64,000 bases of DNA, from the NCBI RefSeq assembly GCF_003226555.1, contig NZ_QKQS01000033.1, forward strand, positions 64,166 through 128,165. The letters are read 5' to 3'. Under the pieces are notes generated by a model, which saw only the letters and a program-made list of their open reading frames with translations, made no database searches and was not told the DNA's origin. This DNA is from Rhodopseudomonas palustris. Its GTDB lineage: Bacteria; Pseudomonadota; Alphaproteobacteria; Rhizobiales; Xanthobacteraceae. Position numbers and translations under genes: made by a program. Shown here one piece after another: positions 45,479 through 53,843 of this stretch; position 1 is the first letter of the stretch; each line of letters begins with the position of its first letter.

Positions 45479-46000
45479 ATGTTTACCCTTAGACAGTTCG
45501 GCATCGCTGCGGTCGCGCTGATCGCCTCGGTCGCGAGTGCGAGCGCGCAGGAGCGCGTGCAGGTCGGCGTGATCGAATGCGCCGGCGGTCCGAACGTCGG
45601 TTATGTGGTCGGTTCGACCACTCAGCTCGAGTGCCTGTTCCGGACCGACGGTCGTCGTCCCGAGCCGTACATCGCGCATGTGCAGCGCATTGGCGTCGAC
45701 CTCGGCTTCACGCAGACCACCGGTCTTGCTTGGGCGGTGTACGCTCCGACCCGTCGCATCGGCCGCGGTGACCTCGGCGGCAGCTACGGCGGCGTCGGCG
45801 CCAACGCGTCGTTCGGCTTCGGCGTCGGCGGCAACCTGCTGGTCGGCGGCTCCAACAACGCCTTCGCACTGCAGCCGCTCAGCCTGCAGGGCCAGACCGG
45901 CCTGAACGCCACCGCGGGCATCGTCGACGTGCAGCTCCTGCCGGCGCCGATCGCCAAGAAGCACTACCGCAAGCATCGCCGTCATCATCGTCATCACTAA
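45479..46000 (+). CDS. Exported DUF992 protein with His/Lys/Arg tail (copy 1)
   Basis: 173 aa. Signal peptide 1-23 (FGIAAVALIASVASASAQ). DUF992 body: VGVIECAGGPNVGYVVGSTT, LECLFRTDGRRPEPYIAHVQ, GVDLGFTQTTGLAWAVYAPT, and a Gly-rich stretch ending LQPLSLQGQTG. The C-terminal tail KKHYRKHRRHHRHH is His-rich and could bind metal or polyanions (inference). Paralogous to the next gene. A 12-bp terminator follows. Confidence 0.85.
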   Translation: MFTLRQFGIAAVALIASVASASAQERVQVGVIECAGGPNVGYVVGSTTQLECLFRTDGRRPEPYIAHVQRIGVDLGFTQTTGLAWAVYAPTRRIGRGDLGGSYGGVGANASFGFGVGGNLLVGGSNNAFALQPLSLQGQTGLNATAGIVDVQLLPAPIAKKHYRKHRRHHRHH

Positions 46001-46035
46001 TTGACGGCGCCTCCGGCGCATTCGACATCGTTCGC

Positions 46036-46063
46036 AGAAGGGCCCGCATCCGCGGGCCCTTCT
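46036..46063 (+). terminator. Intrinsic terminator after DUF992 copy 1
   Basis: AGAAGGGCCCGC (46036-46047), loop ATCC, GCGGGCCCTTCT (46052-46063). Perfect 12-bp stem followed by T-rich DNA. Confidence 0.8.
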
Positions 46064-46244
46064 TGCATTTTCGATACGTTTTACAATCGAACGCCGCGCG
46101 TTCGGACAGATCGCCGCGCTTTCGCGGACCCGGCTGTCATTGAAGATTTGCCATTGCTGTGACTAGATGACGGCGATTGTTCGATCGGGTTCGAACGAAT
46201 CGAGTCGTCTTCCGCATCACCTTCCTACGTCGGAGATTTTCACC

Positions 46245-46718
46245 ATGCGCCGCCTCTCGCTTTTCGTCGGACTCGCCGCCGCCGCGTTGACCGTCACCGC
46301 CGCCAATGCGCAGCAGAACCGGGTGCGGGTCGGCATGCTCGAATGCCGCGGCGGCGCCAGCATGGGATTCATCGTCGGTTCGGTAACCAATCTCGGCTGC
46401 GTCCTGCGCAGTGACGGCCGCCCTGACACGCCCTATGTCGCCACCATCCGCAAGGTCGGTCTCGACCTTGGGATCACGCCGGAAACCGCACTGAGCTGGG
46501 TCGTGCTGGCGCCGGTCGAGCGCTTCGGCCCTGGGGACCTCGCTGGTAACTACGCTGGGGCGCAGGGCTCTGCGTCGGTCGGTGTCGGTGTCGGCGCCAA
46601 CGTGTTGATCGGGGGCTCGGCGAATTCGATCGCGCTGCAGCCGGTCAGCCTGCAGGGACAGACCGGCGTCAACGTCGCGGTCGGCCTGCAGGAACTCGAG
46701 CTGCGTCCGGGCCGCTAA
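46245..46718 (+). CDS. Exported DUF992 protein (copy 2)
   Basis: 157 aa. Signal peptide MRRLSLFVGLAAAALTVTAA ending NAQ. Same domain blocks as the previous gene: VGMLECRGGASMGFIVGSVT, LGCVLRSDGRPDTPYVATI, GLDLGITPETALSWVVLAPV, and QPVSLQGQTGVNVAVGL. It lacks the His-rich tail. Tandem duplication with divergence; terminated by the hairpin at 46761. Confidence 0.85.
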   Translation: MRRLSLFVGLAAAALTVTAANAQQNRVRVGMLECRGGASMGFIVGSVTNLGCVLRSDGRPDTPYVATIRKVGLDLGITPETALSWVVLAPVERFGPGDLAGNYAGAQGSASVGVGVGANVLIGGSANSIALQPVSLQGQTGVNVAVGLQELELRPGR

Positions 46719-46760
46719 CTAACAGCGACCGCTCCGGTTCAATTCCAGCTATGCAACATT

Positions 46761-46788
46761 GCGCTGCGATGCAAACGCGTCGCAGCGC
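46761..46788 (+). terminator. Intrinsic terminator after DUF992 copy 2
   Basis: GCGCTGCGA (46761-46769), loop, TCGCAGCGC (46780-46788), then seven T residues. Clear rho-independent terminator. Confidence 0.85.
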
Positions 46789-46928
46789 TTTTTTTGGTGT
46801 CCTTGATCCTGCTCAACACCGACATGGTGTCGTCGTAATTTTTCGCGCTTGCCAAGTGTCGTGTGTTGCGAAAGCATCACGTCTTGCCGACCCAATCACG
46901 GGCCGAGCTCCAAAGTCAGGAGGCGGCG

Positions 46929-48980
46929 ATGGGACAAGACGTCAGAAGTCCCCGTGGTCCCCGGTGCATTGCACTGGTGGGCCCATTCCAAAGCGGAAAA
47001 ACCACACTACTTGAAGCGATCCTGGCGCGTACCGGCGCCATCCCACGAGCCGGCTCGGTCGATGCCGGCACCTCGCACGGCGATTCCAGCCCCGAGGCCC
47101 GCCAGCACAAAATGGGCCTCAGCCTCACCGCCGTCACCACCCAGTTCATGGGTGAGACCTACACCTTCCTCGATTGTCCCGGCTCCGTCGAATTCGCGCA
47201 CGACATGCGCGCGGCGCTTCCCGCCGTCGACGCCGCCGTGGTGGTGTGCGAAGCCGACGAGCGCAAGCTGCCGCAGTTGCAGCTGATCCTGCGCGAACTC
47301 GAAGATCTCGGCATTCCCAGATTCCTGTTCCTGAACAAGATCGATCGCGCCAACAAACGCATTCGCGAAGTGCTCGACAGTCTGCAGCCGGCATCCCGCA
47401 TCCCGCTGGTGCTGCGCCAAATTCCGATCTGGAACGGCGACCTGATCGCCGGTTATGTCGACCTCGCGCTGGAGCGCGCCTTCGTCTATCGGGAGCACAA
47501 GCCCTCCGAAGTGATCGATCTCGCAGGCGGCGATCTCGACCGCGAGAAGGAAGCGCGGTTCTCGATGCTCGAGAAGCTCGCCGATCATGACGACGCGCTG
47601 ATGGAGCAACTGCTCGACGACATCCAGCCGCCGCGCGACTCGGTGTTCGACGATCTCGCCCGCGAGCTGCGAGAAGGCGTGATCTGTCCGGTGCTGCTCG
47701 GCTCGGCGCTGCGCGAGAACGGCGTGCTCCGTCTGTTGAAGGCGCTGCGCCACGAGGCGCCGGACGTGGCTGAAACCGCGGCGCGCCTCGGCGTCACCGC
47801 CGGCAAGGAGGCGGTCGGCTACGTCTTCAAGACTCAGCATCTGCAGCACGGCGGCAAGCTGTCGCTGGCTCGGCTGTTCGCCGGCACGCTCGCTGATGGC
47901 GATAATGTGCTGTCATCGTCCGGTGAAGCCGCGCGCGTCTCCGGCATCCAGACCGTCGGCGGCGGTGCCGACAGCAAGCGCTCGTCGGCGACGGCCGGCG
48001 ACGTGGTGGCGCTCGGCAAGCTCGATGCGATCAAGACCGGCGACACCTTCGGCAACGGCAAGACTGCACCGGCCGCATTGGTCGCAGTCAATGCCGCGCC
48101 GCCGGTGCTGGCGATGGCGCTCGCCGCCGCCGATCGCAAGGACGACGTCAAGCTCGGCCAGGCGCTGCAGCGGCTGAACGAGGAGGATCCGTCGCTCACC
48201 ATCGTGCACGATCCGCAGAGCCACGAGATGGTGCTGTGGGGGCAGGGCGAGATGCACCTTCGGGTCGCGCTGGAGCGGCTGCGCGATCGCTACGGCGTCA
48301 CCGTGAAGTCGCACGCCCCGGGCATCGGCTATCGCGAGACCATCCGCAAACCGGTGACCCAGCGTGGTCGTCACAAGAAACAGTCTGGCGGCCACGGCCA
48401 GTTCGGCGACGTGGTGCTGGACATCAAGCCGCTGCCGCGCGGCGAGGGCTTCGCCTTCGCCGAGACCGTGGTCGGCGGTGCCGTGCCGCGCAACTACATG
48501 GGCGCGGTCGAGGAGGGGGTGGTCGACGCGCTGCGCGCCGGTCCGCTGGGCTTCCCGGTGGTCGATGTCCACGTCACCCTGACCGACGGCTCGTATCACA
48601 GCGTGGATTCGTCCGACATGGCGTTCCGCACTGCGGCGCGGATCGGCATCACCGAAGCGTTGCCGCAGTGCCAGCCGGTGCTGCTGGAGCCGATCCACAC
48701 CGTCGAGATCGTTTGCCCGACCGAGGCGACCGCCAAGGTCAACGCCATCCTGTCCGGGCGGCGAGGCCAGATCCTCGGCTTCGATACCCGCGAGGGCTGG
48801 CCGGGCTGGGACATGGTGCGGGCCACCATGCCCGAAGCCGAGATCAGCGACCTGATCGTCGAGTTGCGCTCGGCCACCGCCGGTGCCGGCAGCTTCACAC
48901 GGAGCTTCGACCACATGGCCGAGGTCTCCGGACGGACCGCCGACCAGATCGTCGCGGCGCATCGGCAGGCGGCGGCCTGA
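46929..48980 (+). CDS. Elongation factor G paralogue with altered GTPase motif
   Basis: 683 aa from ATG 46929 (SD AGGAGGCGGCG). G1 is GPFQSGKTTL, G4 is FLFLNKIDRAN, and domains II-V are EF-G-like (MVLWGQGEMHLRVALERLRD, RGRHKKQSGGHGQFGDVVLD, VEEGVVDALRAGPLGFPVVD). G3 reads DCPGSVEF instead of DTPGHVDF, so the catalytic His of translational GTPases is Ser. The switch I region is also divergent (KMGLSLTAV for RGITI). It is not the housekeeping EF-G; there is no rpsL/rpsG/tuf neighbourhood. A specialised or regulatory ribosome role is possible. Confidence 0.88.
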   Translation: MGQDVRSPRGPRCIALVGPFQSGKTTLLEAILARTGAIPRAGSVDAGTSHGDSSPEARQHKMGLSLTAVTTQFMGETYTFLDCPGSVEFAHDMRAALPAVDAAVVVCEADERKLPQLQLILRELEDLGIPRFLFLNKIDRANKRIREVLDSLQPASRIPLVLRQIPIWNGDLIAGYVDLALERAFVYREHKPSEVIDLAGGDLDREKEARFSMLEKLADHDDALMEQLLDDIQPPRDSVFDDLARELREGVICPVLLGSALRENGVLRLLKALRHEAPDVAETAARLGVTAGKEAVGYVFKTQHLQHGGKLSLARLFAGTLADGDNVLSSSGEAARVSGIQTVGGGADSKRSSATAGDVVALGKLDAIKTGDTFGNGKTAPAALVAVNAAPPVLAMALAAADRKDDVKLGQALQRLNEEDPSLTIVHDPQSHEMVLWGQGEMHLRVALERLRDRYGVTVKSHAPGIGYRETIRKPVTQRGRHKKQSGGHGQFGDVVLDIKPLPRGEGFAFAETVVGGAVPRNYMGAVEEGVVDALRAGPLGFPVVDVHVTLTDGSYHSVDSSDMAFRTAARIGITEALPQCQPVLLEPIHTVEIVCPTEATAKVNAILSGRRGQILGFDTREGWPGWDMVRATMPEAEISDLIVELRSATAGAGSFTRSFDHMAEVSGRTADQIVAAHRQAAA

Positions 48981-49037
48981 GTTCGACAGAGCGCTGGTCG
49001 GGTTCTCGCCCGGCGCTCACCAAAATATGACTGCTCC

Positions 49038-49080
49038 AAAGCGGCTGGACTGATGTTTAAAACATCACTCCAGCCGCTTT
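49038..49080. terminator. Long hairpin between the EF-G-like and XRE genes
   Basis: AAAGCGGCTGGACTGATGTT (49038-49057), loop TAA, AACATCACTCCAGCCGCTTT (49061-49080), a 20-bp stem with a single mismatch. Likely bidirectional terminator. Confidence 0.75.
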
Positions 49081-49150
49081 CTGTTTGCCTGATCTCGTCT
49101 AAAGCATCATATTGCAGACTTCAGACATCAGAAGTCATGCCTCACCTATG

Positions 49151-49417
49151 ATGACCGCAGCCCAATTGCGCGCCGCCCGTGCGCTGCTTGGCATCGACCA
49201 GCGCACGCTGGCCGAATTGTCCGGCGTTTCGCTGCCGACCATCCAGCGGATGGAGGCGAGCGAAGGCAATGTCCGTGGTGTGGTGGAATCCCTCACCAAG
49301 GTCATCGAAGCCCTCGAGCGCGGCGGCGTGGTTCTGATCGGAGACAATTCCCGCAGCGAAGGCGGCGGTCGCGGCGTCCGGTTCAAAGAGCCGGCGCCGC
49401 CCCGCAACGAGGCCTGA
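49151..49417 (+). CDS. XRE-family helix-turn-helix regulator
   Basis: 88 aa from ATG 49151 (an ATG at 49148 directly precedes it). HTH: TAAQLRAARALLGIDQRTLA, ELSGVSLPTIQRMEASEG, then LTKVIEALERGGVVLIGDN, the layout of small Cro/CI-like regulators in rhizobia. It lies 40 bp upstream of a SulP transporter on the same strand and probably regulates or is cotranscribed with it. Confidence 0.87.
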   Translation: MTAAQLRAARALLGIDQRTLAELSGVSLPTIQRMEASEGNVRGVVESLTKVIEALERGGVVLIGDNSRSEGGGRGVRFKEPAPPRNEA

Positions 49418-49457
49418 CGGTTTCGGTGCAGCAGCGGGGCGGACCAGGAGAAACGGT

Positions 49458-51209
49458 ATGGATACCTCCCGGCGACTGATGGCTGCGACCAAACCCAGCT
49501 TCCGCGAGCTGTTCACGCCCAAGCTGATTACCGCGCTGCGCGAAGGCTACGGCCTCGCTGATTTCCGCGCCGATCTGATCGCCGGCCTCACCGTGGCGAT
49601 CGTGGCGCTGCCGCTGTCGACTGCGATCGCGATCGCCTCCGGCGTCACGCCGGATCGCGGCCTGTACGCCGCGGTGGTCGGCGGCTTCCTGGTCTCCGCG
49701 TTCGGCGGTTCGCGTTTCCAGATCGGCGGACCGGCAGGCGCCTTCATCGTGCTGGTGATGCTCAGCGTGCAGCGCCACGGCATCGACGGCGTGCTGCTGG
49801 CGACCTTCATGGCCGGGATGATCCTGGTGGTAGCCGGCTTTCTGCAGATCGGCACCTACGTCAAATTCATTCCCTATCCGGTCACGGTCGGTTTCACCGC
49901 CGGCATCGCGGTGATCATCTTCGCCAGCCAGATCAAGGATCTGCTCGGCATCGAGCTGGCGAAGGAGCCGGGCCCGATCATCCCCAAATTGGAAGCGCTG
50001 GCGCAGGCGCTGCCGACCATGAACGTCTATGCGCTCGGCATCGCGCTCACCGCGATCGTGCTGATCGTCGGCCTGAAGAAGCTGCGGCCGAACTGGCCGG
50101 GACTATTGATCGCGGTCGCGGTCACCGCTGCACTGGTGTGGGGCTTCTCGCTGCCGGTCGCGACCATCGGCACAAGGTTCGGCGGCATTCCGGAGAGTTT
50201 CCCGCTGCCGTCCTGGCCGGCGTTCTCGACCGCCAAGGTGATCGAGATGCTGCCCGACGCGATCGCGTTCGCGCTGCTCGGCTCGATCGAGTCGCTGCTA
50301 TCCGCCGTGGTGGCGGACGGCATGACCGGCCGGCGGCATCGTTCGAATTGCGAACTGGTGGCGCAGGGCTTCGCCAATATGGGGTCGGCGCTGTTCGGCG
50401 GCATCTGCGTCACCGGTGCGATCGCGCGTACCGCCACCAACATCCGCACCGGCGCGCGCACCCCGATCGCCGGCATGCTGCATTCGATGTTCCTGCTGCT
50501 GTTCATGCTGGTTGCGGCCCCGCTGGCGAGCTACATCCCGCTGTCGACGCTCGCCGCGGTGCTGGCGATTGTCGCCTGGAACATGGCCGAGAAGCACGAA
50601 TTCGCCACGCTGCTGCGCTCGTCGCGCGGTGACGCGGTGGTGCTGCTCGCAACCTTCCTGCTCACCGTGTTCCGCGATCTCACCGAAGGCATCGTGGTCG
50701 GCTTCGCGCTCGGCGCGGTGCTGTTCATCCACCGCATGTCCGAAGTCACCGGCGTCGAAGCCTATTCCGGGCTGGCGCAGGAGGACCGCGCCGACGAGAA
50801 CGGCAAGCGCCGCGGCACCGCCGCCGATCTGGCGCTGGTCACCGATCCGGACGTCGTCGTGTACCGCATCACCGGCGCGTTCTTCTTCGGCGCCGCTGCC
50901 ACCGTCACCTCGGTGCTCAACAACATCGCCGATCGCCACAAGGTCTTCGTGGTCGACTTCGCCGCGGTGCCATTCCTGGATTCCACCGCTGCCAATGCGA
51001 TCTACCGCGTCGCGTTGTCGGCGCAGCGCAAACGCATCAAGCTGATCGTCACCGGCGCCTCGCCGACGGTGCGGCGCGCGCTGCTGACCCACGGCGTCAA
51101 GCCGCCGCTGGCGCAGTACCGGCCCGACATTGCGACCGCAGTCGACGAGATCAAGGGCAAGACCGTCGCTCCCGAGGAGGGGCCGTCGCCGCAGCCCGCC
51201 ACGGCGTGA
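49458..51209 (+). CDS. SulP-family anion transporter with STAS domain
   Basis: 583 aa inner-membrane transporter. Start of membrane domain DLIAGLTVAIVALPLSTAIAIASG, FQIGGPAGAFIVLV, VGFTAGIAVIIFASQIKDLLG, FALLGSIESLLSAVVADGMTG, then the C-terminal STAS domain (about residues 455-560) with VVDFAAVPFLDSTAANAIYRV. Transports sulfate, bicarbonate or another anion; the substrate cannot be told. Sits behind the XRE gene. Confidence 0.92.
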   Translation: MDTSRRLMAATKPSFRELFTPKLITALREGYGLADFRADLIAGLTVAIVALPLSTAIAIASGVTPDRGLYAAVVGGFLVSAFGGSRFQIGGPAGAFIVLVMLSVQRHGIDGVLLATFMAGMILVVAGFLQIGTYVKFIPYPVTVGFTAGIAVIIFASQIKDLLGIELAKEPGPIIPKLEALAQALPTMNVYALGIALTAIVLIVGLKKLRPNWPGLLIAVAVTAALVWGFSLPVATIGTRFGGIPESFPLPSWPAFSTAKVIEMLPDAIAFALLGSIESLLSAVVADGMTGRRHRSNCELVAQGFANMGSALFGGICVTGAIARTATNIRTGARTPIAGMLHSMFLLLFMLVAAPLASYIPLSTLAAVLAIVAWNMAEKHEFATLLRSSRGDAVVLLATFLLTVFRDLTEGIVVGFALGAVLFIHRMSEVTGVEAYSGLAQEDRADENGKRRGTAADLALVTDPDVVVYRITGAFFFGAAATVTSVLNNIADRHKVFVVDFAAVPFLDSTAANAIYRVALSAQRKRIKLIVTGASPTVRRALLTHGVKPPLAQYRPDIATAVDEIKGKTVAPEEGPSPQPATA

Positions 51210-51313
51210 GGCCACCGACTTCCGTCGCGGCGGCGCGTTTTGCGATTGACGCTGGCGCGCCGGCCTGATTTTCACGGAAGCGTTTCGGAAGGGGCTCGCT
51301 GCGGGAGGGCGAA

Positions 51314-52153
51314 ATGACTGCGATCAAGCGCGCCGCGTGTCTGATCGGCTGGCCGGCGGCGCATTCGCGCTCACCGCTGATCCATCATTACTGGCTGCGC
51401 CAGCTCGGCATCGAGGGCGGCTATTCGATCGAAGCCGTGCCGCCGGAAGGCTTCGCCGAATTCGTGCTGAACCTGAGAACGCACGGCTATGTCGGCGCCA
51501 ACGTCACCATCCCGCACAAGGAGCGCGCGCTGCAGCTCACCGAGCCGGACGCGCGCGCCCGCGCAGTCGGCGCCGCCAATACGCTGTACTACGACGGCGA
51601 TCTTTTGCGCTCGACCAACACCGACGTCGAAGGCTTCATCGGCAATCTCGACGCGTCGGCGCCGGGCTGGGACCGCACCGCGCATGCGCTGGTGCTCGGC
51701 GCCGGCGGCTCGTCGCGCGCGGTGGTGTTCGGCCTGCTCGAACGGGGCATCGGCCGGATCGCGCTCGCCAATCGCTCGATCGAACGGGCCCAGGCGCTGC
51801 GCGATCTGTTCGGCGACCGCGTTGTGCCGATTGCCTGGAGCGATATCCCGGTGGCGCTGCCGGGGGCCGGACTTCTGGTCAACACCACGTCGCTCGGGAT
51901 GAAGGGACAGCCGCCGCTCCCGATCGACCTGTCGGTACTGCTGGCGGACGCGGTGGTGGCCGATCTGGTCTATGTGCCGCTGGAAACCGATCTGCTCGCC
52001 GCTGCCAGGGCGCGCGGCCTGCGCACTGCCGACGGGCTCGGCATGCTGCTGCATCAGGCGGTGCGCGGCTTCGATCTCTGGTTCGGCGCGCGGCCGCACG
52101 TCACCGCGGAGCTGCGCGCGCTGGTCGAAGCCGATCTGCTTGGACACAAATAG
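51314..52153 (+). CDS. aroE: Shikimate dehydrogenase
   Basis: 279 aa. Reduces 3-dehydroshikimate with NADPH. Substrate motifs are IGWPAAHSRSPLIHHYWLR (Ser pair), GANVTIPHKERAL (catalytic Lys), and RSTNTDVEGFIGNLD (Asp). The dinucleotide-binding LVLGAGGSSRAVVFGLL and the C-terminal DGLGMLLHQAVRGFDLWFG follow. No coaE/maf neighbour is visible, so a second, quinate-type copy cannot be excluded. Confidence 0.92.
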   Translation: MTAIKRAACLIGWPAAHSRSPLIHHYWLRQLGIEGGYSIEAVPPEGFAEFVLNLRTHGYVGANVTIPHKERALQLTEPDARARAVGAANTLYYDGDLLRSTNTDVEGFIGNLDASAPGWDRTAHALVLGAGGSSRAVVFGLLERGIGRIALANRSIERAQALRDLFGDRVVPIAWSDIPVALPGAGLLVNTTSLGMKGQPPLPIDLSVLLADAVVADLVYVPLETDLLAAARARGLRTADGLGMLLHQAVRGFDLWFGARPHVTAELRALVEADLLGHK

Positions 52154-52186
52154 GACGGGCGTCTGCCGGGGGCGGCGCACGTTCCG

Positions 52187-52816
52187 TCATTCGTCCCGGG
52201 CGCCGGGCCGGGGCCGATAGCGCGGCAGCGACCAACCGCGTTGCAGCGCTGCGGCGCGGATCAGCAGCGCCAGCGCAAAGCCGGCGACGGTGCCGAATTC
52301 GCGGCTGGCCCCCAATGCCGTCGACGTCTCATAGGTCGCGGCACCGAGCAGCGCGGCGGTGACGTAGATCTCGCGGCGCAGGATGACCGGAATCTCGCCG
52401 CCGAGCAGATCGCGGATGATGCCGCCGAAGGTCGCGGTGACGACGCCCATCGCAACTGCGACGATGCCGTTGGCGCCCGCCAGCGCGGCGCGCTCGGCGC
52501 CACTGACCGCGAACAGCGCCATGCCGATGGCGTCGAGCCACAACAGCATCTTGTAGCGCGAATGCGGAATGTGCGCGGTGAAGAACACGACTCCGGACAC
52601 CAGCACGCAGGCGACCAGATAGGCCGGTTCGCGGATCCAGAACACCGGCTGGTCGAGCAGCACGTCGCGCAGCGTGCCGCCGCCGATGCCGGTCGCGGTG
52701 CCGAGCAGCGCGAAGCCGACGATGTCCATTTCCTTGCGCGACGCCACCAGCGCGCCGGTGACGGCGAACACCACCACGCCGAGCCAGTCGAGCAGCGTGG
52801 TGACGGTCTCGAACAT
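52187..52816 (-). CDS. Trimeric intracellular cation channel (TRIC/UPF0126) family protein
   Basis: 209 aa, about seven TM segments. The two internal UPF0126 repeats are recognised by GVVVFAVTGALVASRKEMDIVG, GTATGIGGGTLRDVLLDQPV and GVVTATFGGIIRDLLGGEIPVIL, where the GGGxxRD-type motif occurs twice. Prokaryotic TRIC proteins conduct K+ or other monovalent cations. It is followed on the same strand by nothing obvious; the crotonase gene lies upstream. Confidence 0.9.
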   Translation of the reverse strand: MFETVTTLLDWLGVVVFAVTGALVASRKEMDIVGFALLGTATGIGGGTLRDVLLDQPVFWIREPAYLVACVLVSGVVFFTAHIPHSRYKMLLWLDAIGMALFAVSGAERAALAGANGIVAVAMGVVTATFGGIIRDLLGGEIPVILRREIYVTAALLGAATYETSTALGASREFGTVAGFALALLIRAAALQRGWSLPRYRPRPGARDE

Positions 52817-52843
52817 CGTGCGTCTCCGAGCAGTCGCCGGTCC

Positions 52844-53659
52844 TCAACGGCCGACGAACTTCGCCTCGCGCTTCTCCATGAAGGCCGCGATGCCTTCCTT
52901 CATGTCCTGCGTCTTGAACAGCGGCAGCAGCTGCAAGTACACGTGATGGACGTGGTCCGGGAAGGTCTCGTTCAGGCCCATCCGCATCATCCGCTTGGCC
53001 GCCTGCACCGCCAGCGGCGCATTGCCGGCGATCTCCTTGGCGACCGCGCGGGCGCGGCCCATCAGCTCGGCGTCGGGCACGACTTCGTTGGCGAGGCCCC
53101 ATTCCAGGCTCTCGCGTGCGCTCAAGGTCCGCCCGGTAAAGATCAGCTCGGCGGCCTTGGCCCAGCCGATCATTCGCGGCAGAAACCAGGTGCCGCCGCT
53201 CTCCGGCACCACGCCGCGCTTGACGAAGGCGGCAGCCAGCTTGGCGGATTCCGCCATGATGCGGATGTCGCAGCCGAGCGCGGTGTCCATGCCGTAGCCG
53301 GCCGCGCCGCCGTTGACGGCACAGATCACCGGCTTGTCCATCGCCTGCAGCACGGTCGGCGGCGTGTTGCGCAAGTCGAGCGTGGTCGGTGACGACGCCG
53401 CGCTGAGACCTTCGTCGCCGCGCTCCTTGTTGAGATCCAGCCCGGCGCAGAACGCGCGGCCATTGCCGGTGAGGATGACGCAGCGGACGTCCGGATCTTC
53501 GTTGGCCTTGGTCAGCAGCGCCGCCAGCGTGTTCAGCATCGGCCCGGAGATCGTGTTCAGCCGCTCCGGCGCGTTCAGCGTGATGGTGGCGATGTGATCC
53601 TCGACCGCATAGAGCACTTCGCTGGAAGCGGACTGTACGCTCGTGTGCATGTTGGTCAT
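52844..53659 (-). CDS. Enoyl-CoA hydratase/isomerase family protein (PaaG-like)
   Basis: 271 aa with a good AGGAGGAAACC SD. Crotonase fold: ITLNAPERLNTISGPMLNTL, FCAGLDLNKERGDEG, GGAAGYGMDTALGCDIRIMAES, FVKRGVVPESGGTWFLPRM. The first classical catalytic Glu is replaced here (GYGMD), as in isomerase-type or PaaG-like members, so plain hydratase activity is doubtful. Substrate unknown. Confidence 0.9.
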   Translation of the reverse strand: MTNMHTSVQSASSEVLYAVEDHIATITLNAPERLNTISGPMLNTLAALLTKANEDPDVRCVILTGNGRAFCAGLDLNKERGDEGLSAASSPTTLDLRNTPPTVLQAMDKPVICAVNGGAAGYGMDTALGCDIRIMAESAKLAAAFVKRGVVPESGGTWFLPRMIGWAKAAELIFTGRTLSARESLEWGLANEVVPDAELMGRARAVAKEIAGNAPLAVQAAKRMMRMGLNETFPDHVHHVYLQLLPLFKTQDMKEGIAAFMEKREAKFVGR

Positions 53660-53698
53660 CGGTTTCCTCCTAATTTTTGCTTTTTGTTGTTGTTAGTT

Positions 53699-53834
53699 GT
53701 CCTCTCCCCGTCAGTGCGAGGAGCGAAGCGACGAAGCAATCCAGCGCCGTGCACTCGGCTGGATTGCTTCGCGGAGCCTGTCATCGGGCGGCACTTCGTG
53801 CCGACCCGTTGGCTGGCAATGACGTGGAGAGGGC
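53699..53834. repeat. Intergenic palindrome (GTCAGTGCGAGGAGCGAAGC family)
   Basis: GTCAGTGCGAGGAGCGAAGC, CGAAGCAATCCAG...CTGGATTGCTTCG, ending GGCAATGAC. It resembles a repeat class that I recall as frequent in Bradyrhizobiaceae. It fills the gap between the crotonase and lactate-dehydrogenase genes. Confidence 0.75.
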
Positions 53835-53843
53835 AGGGCGGAA

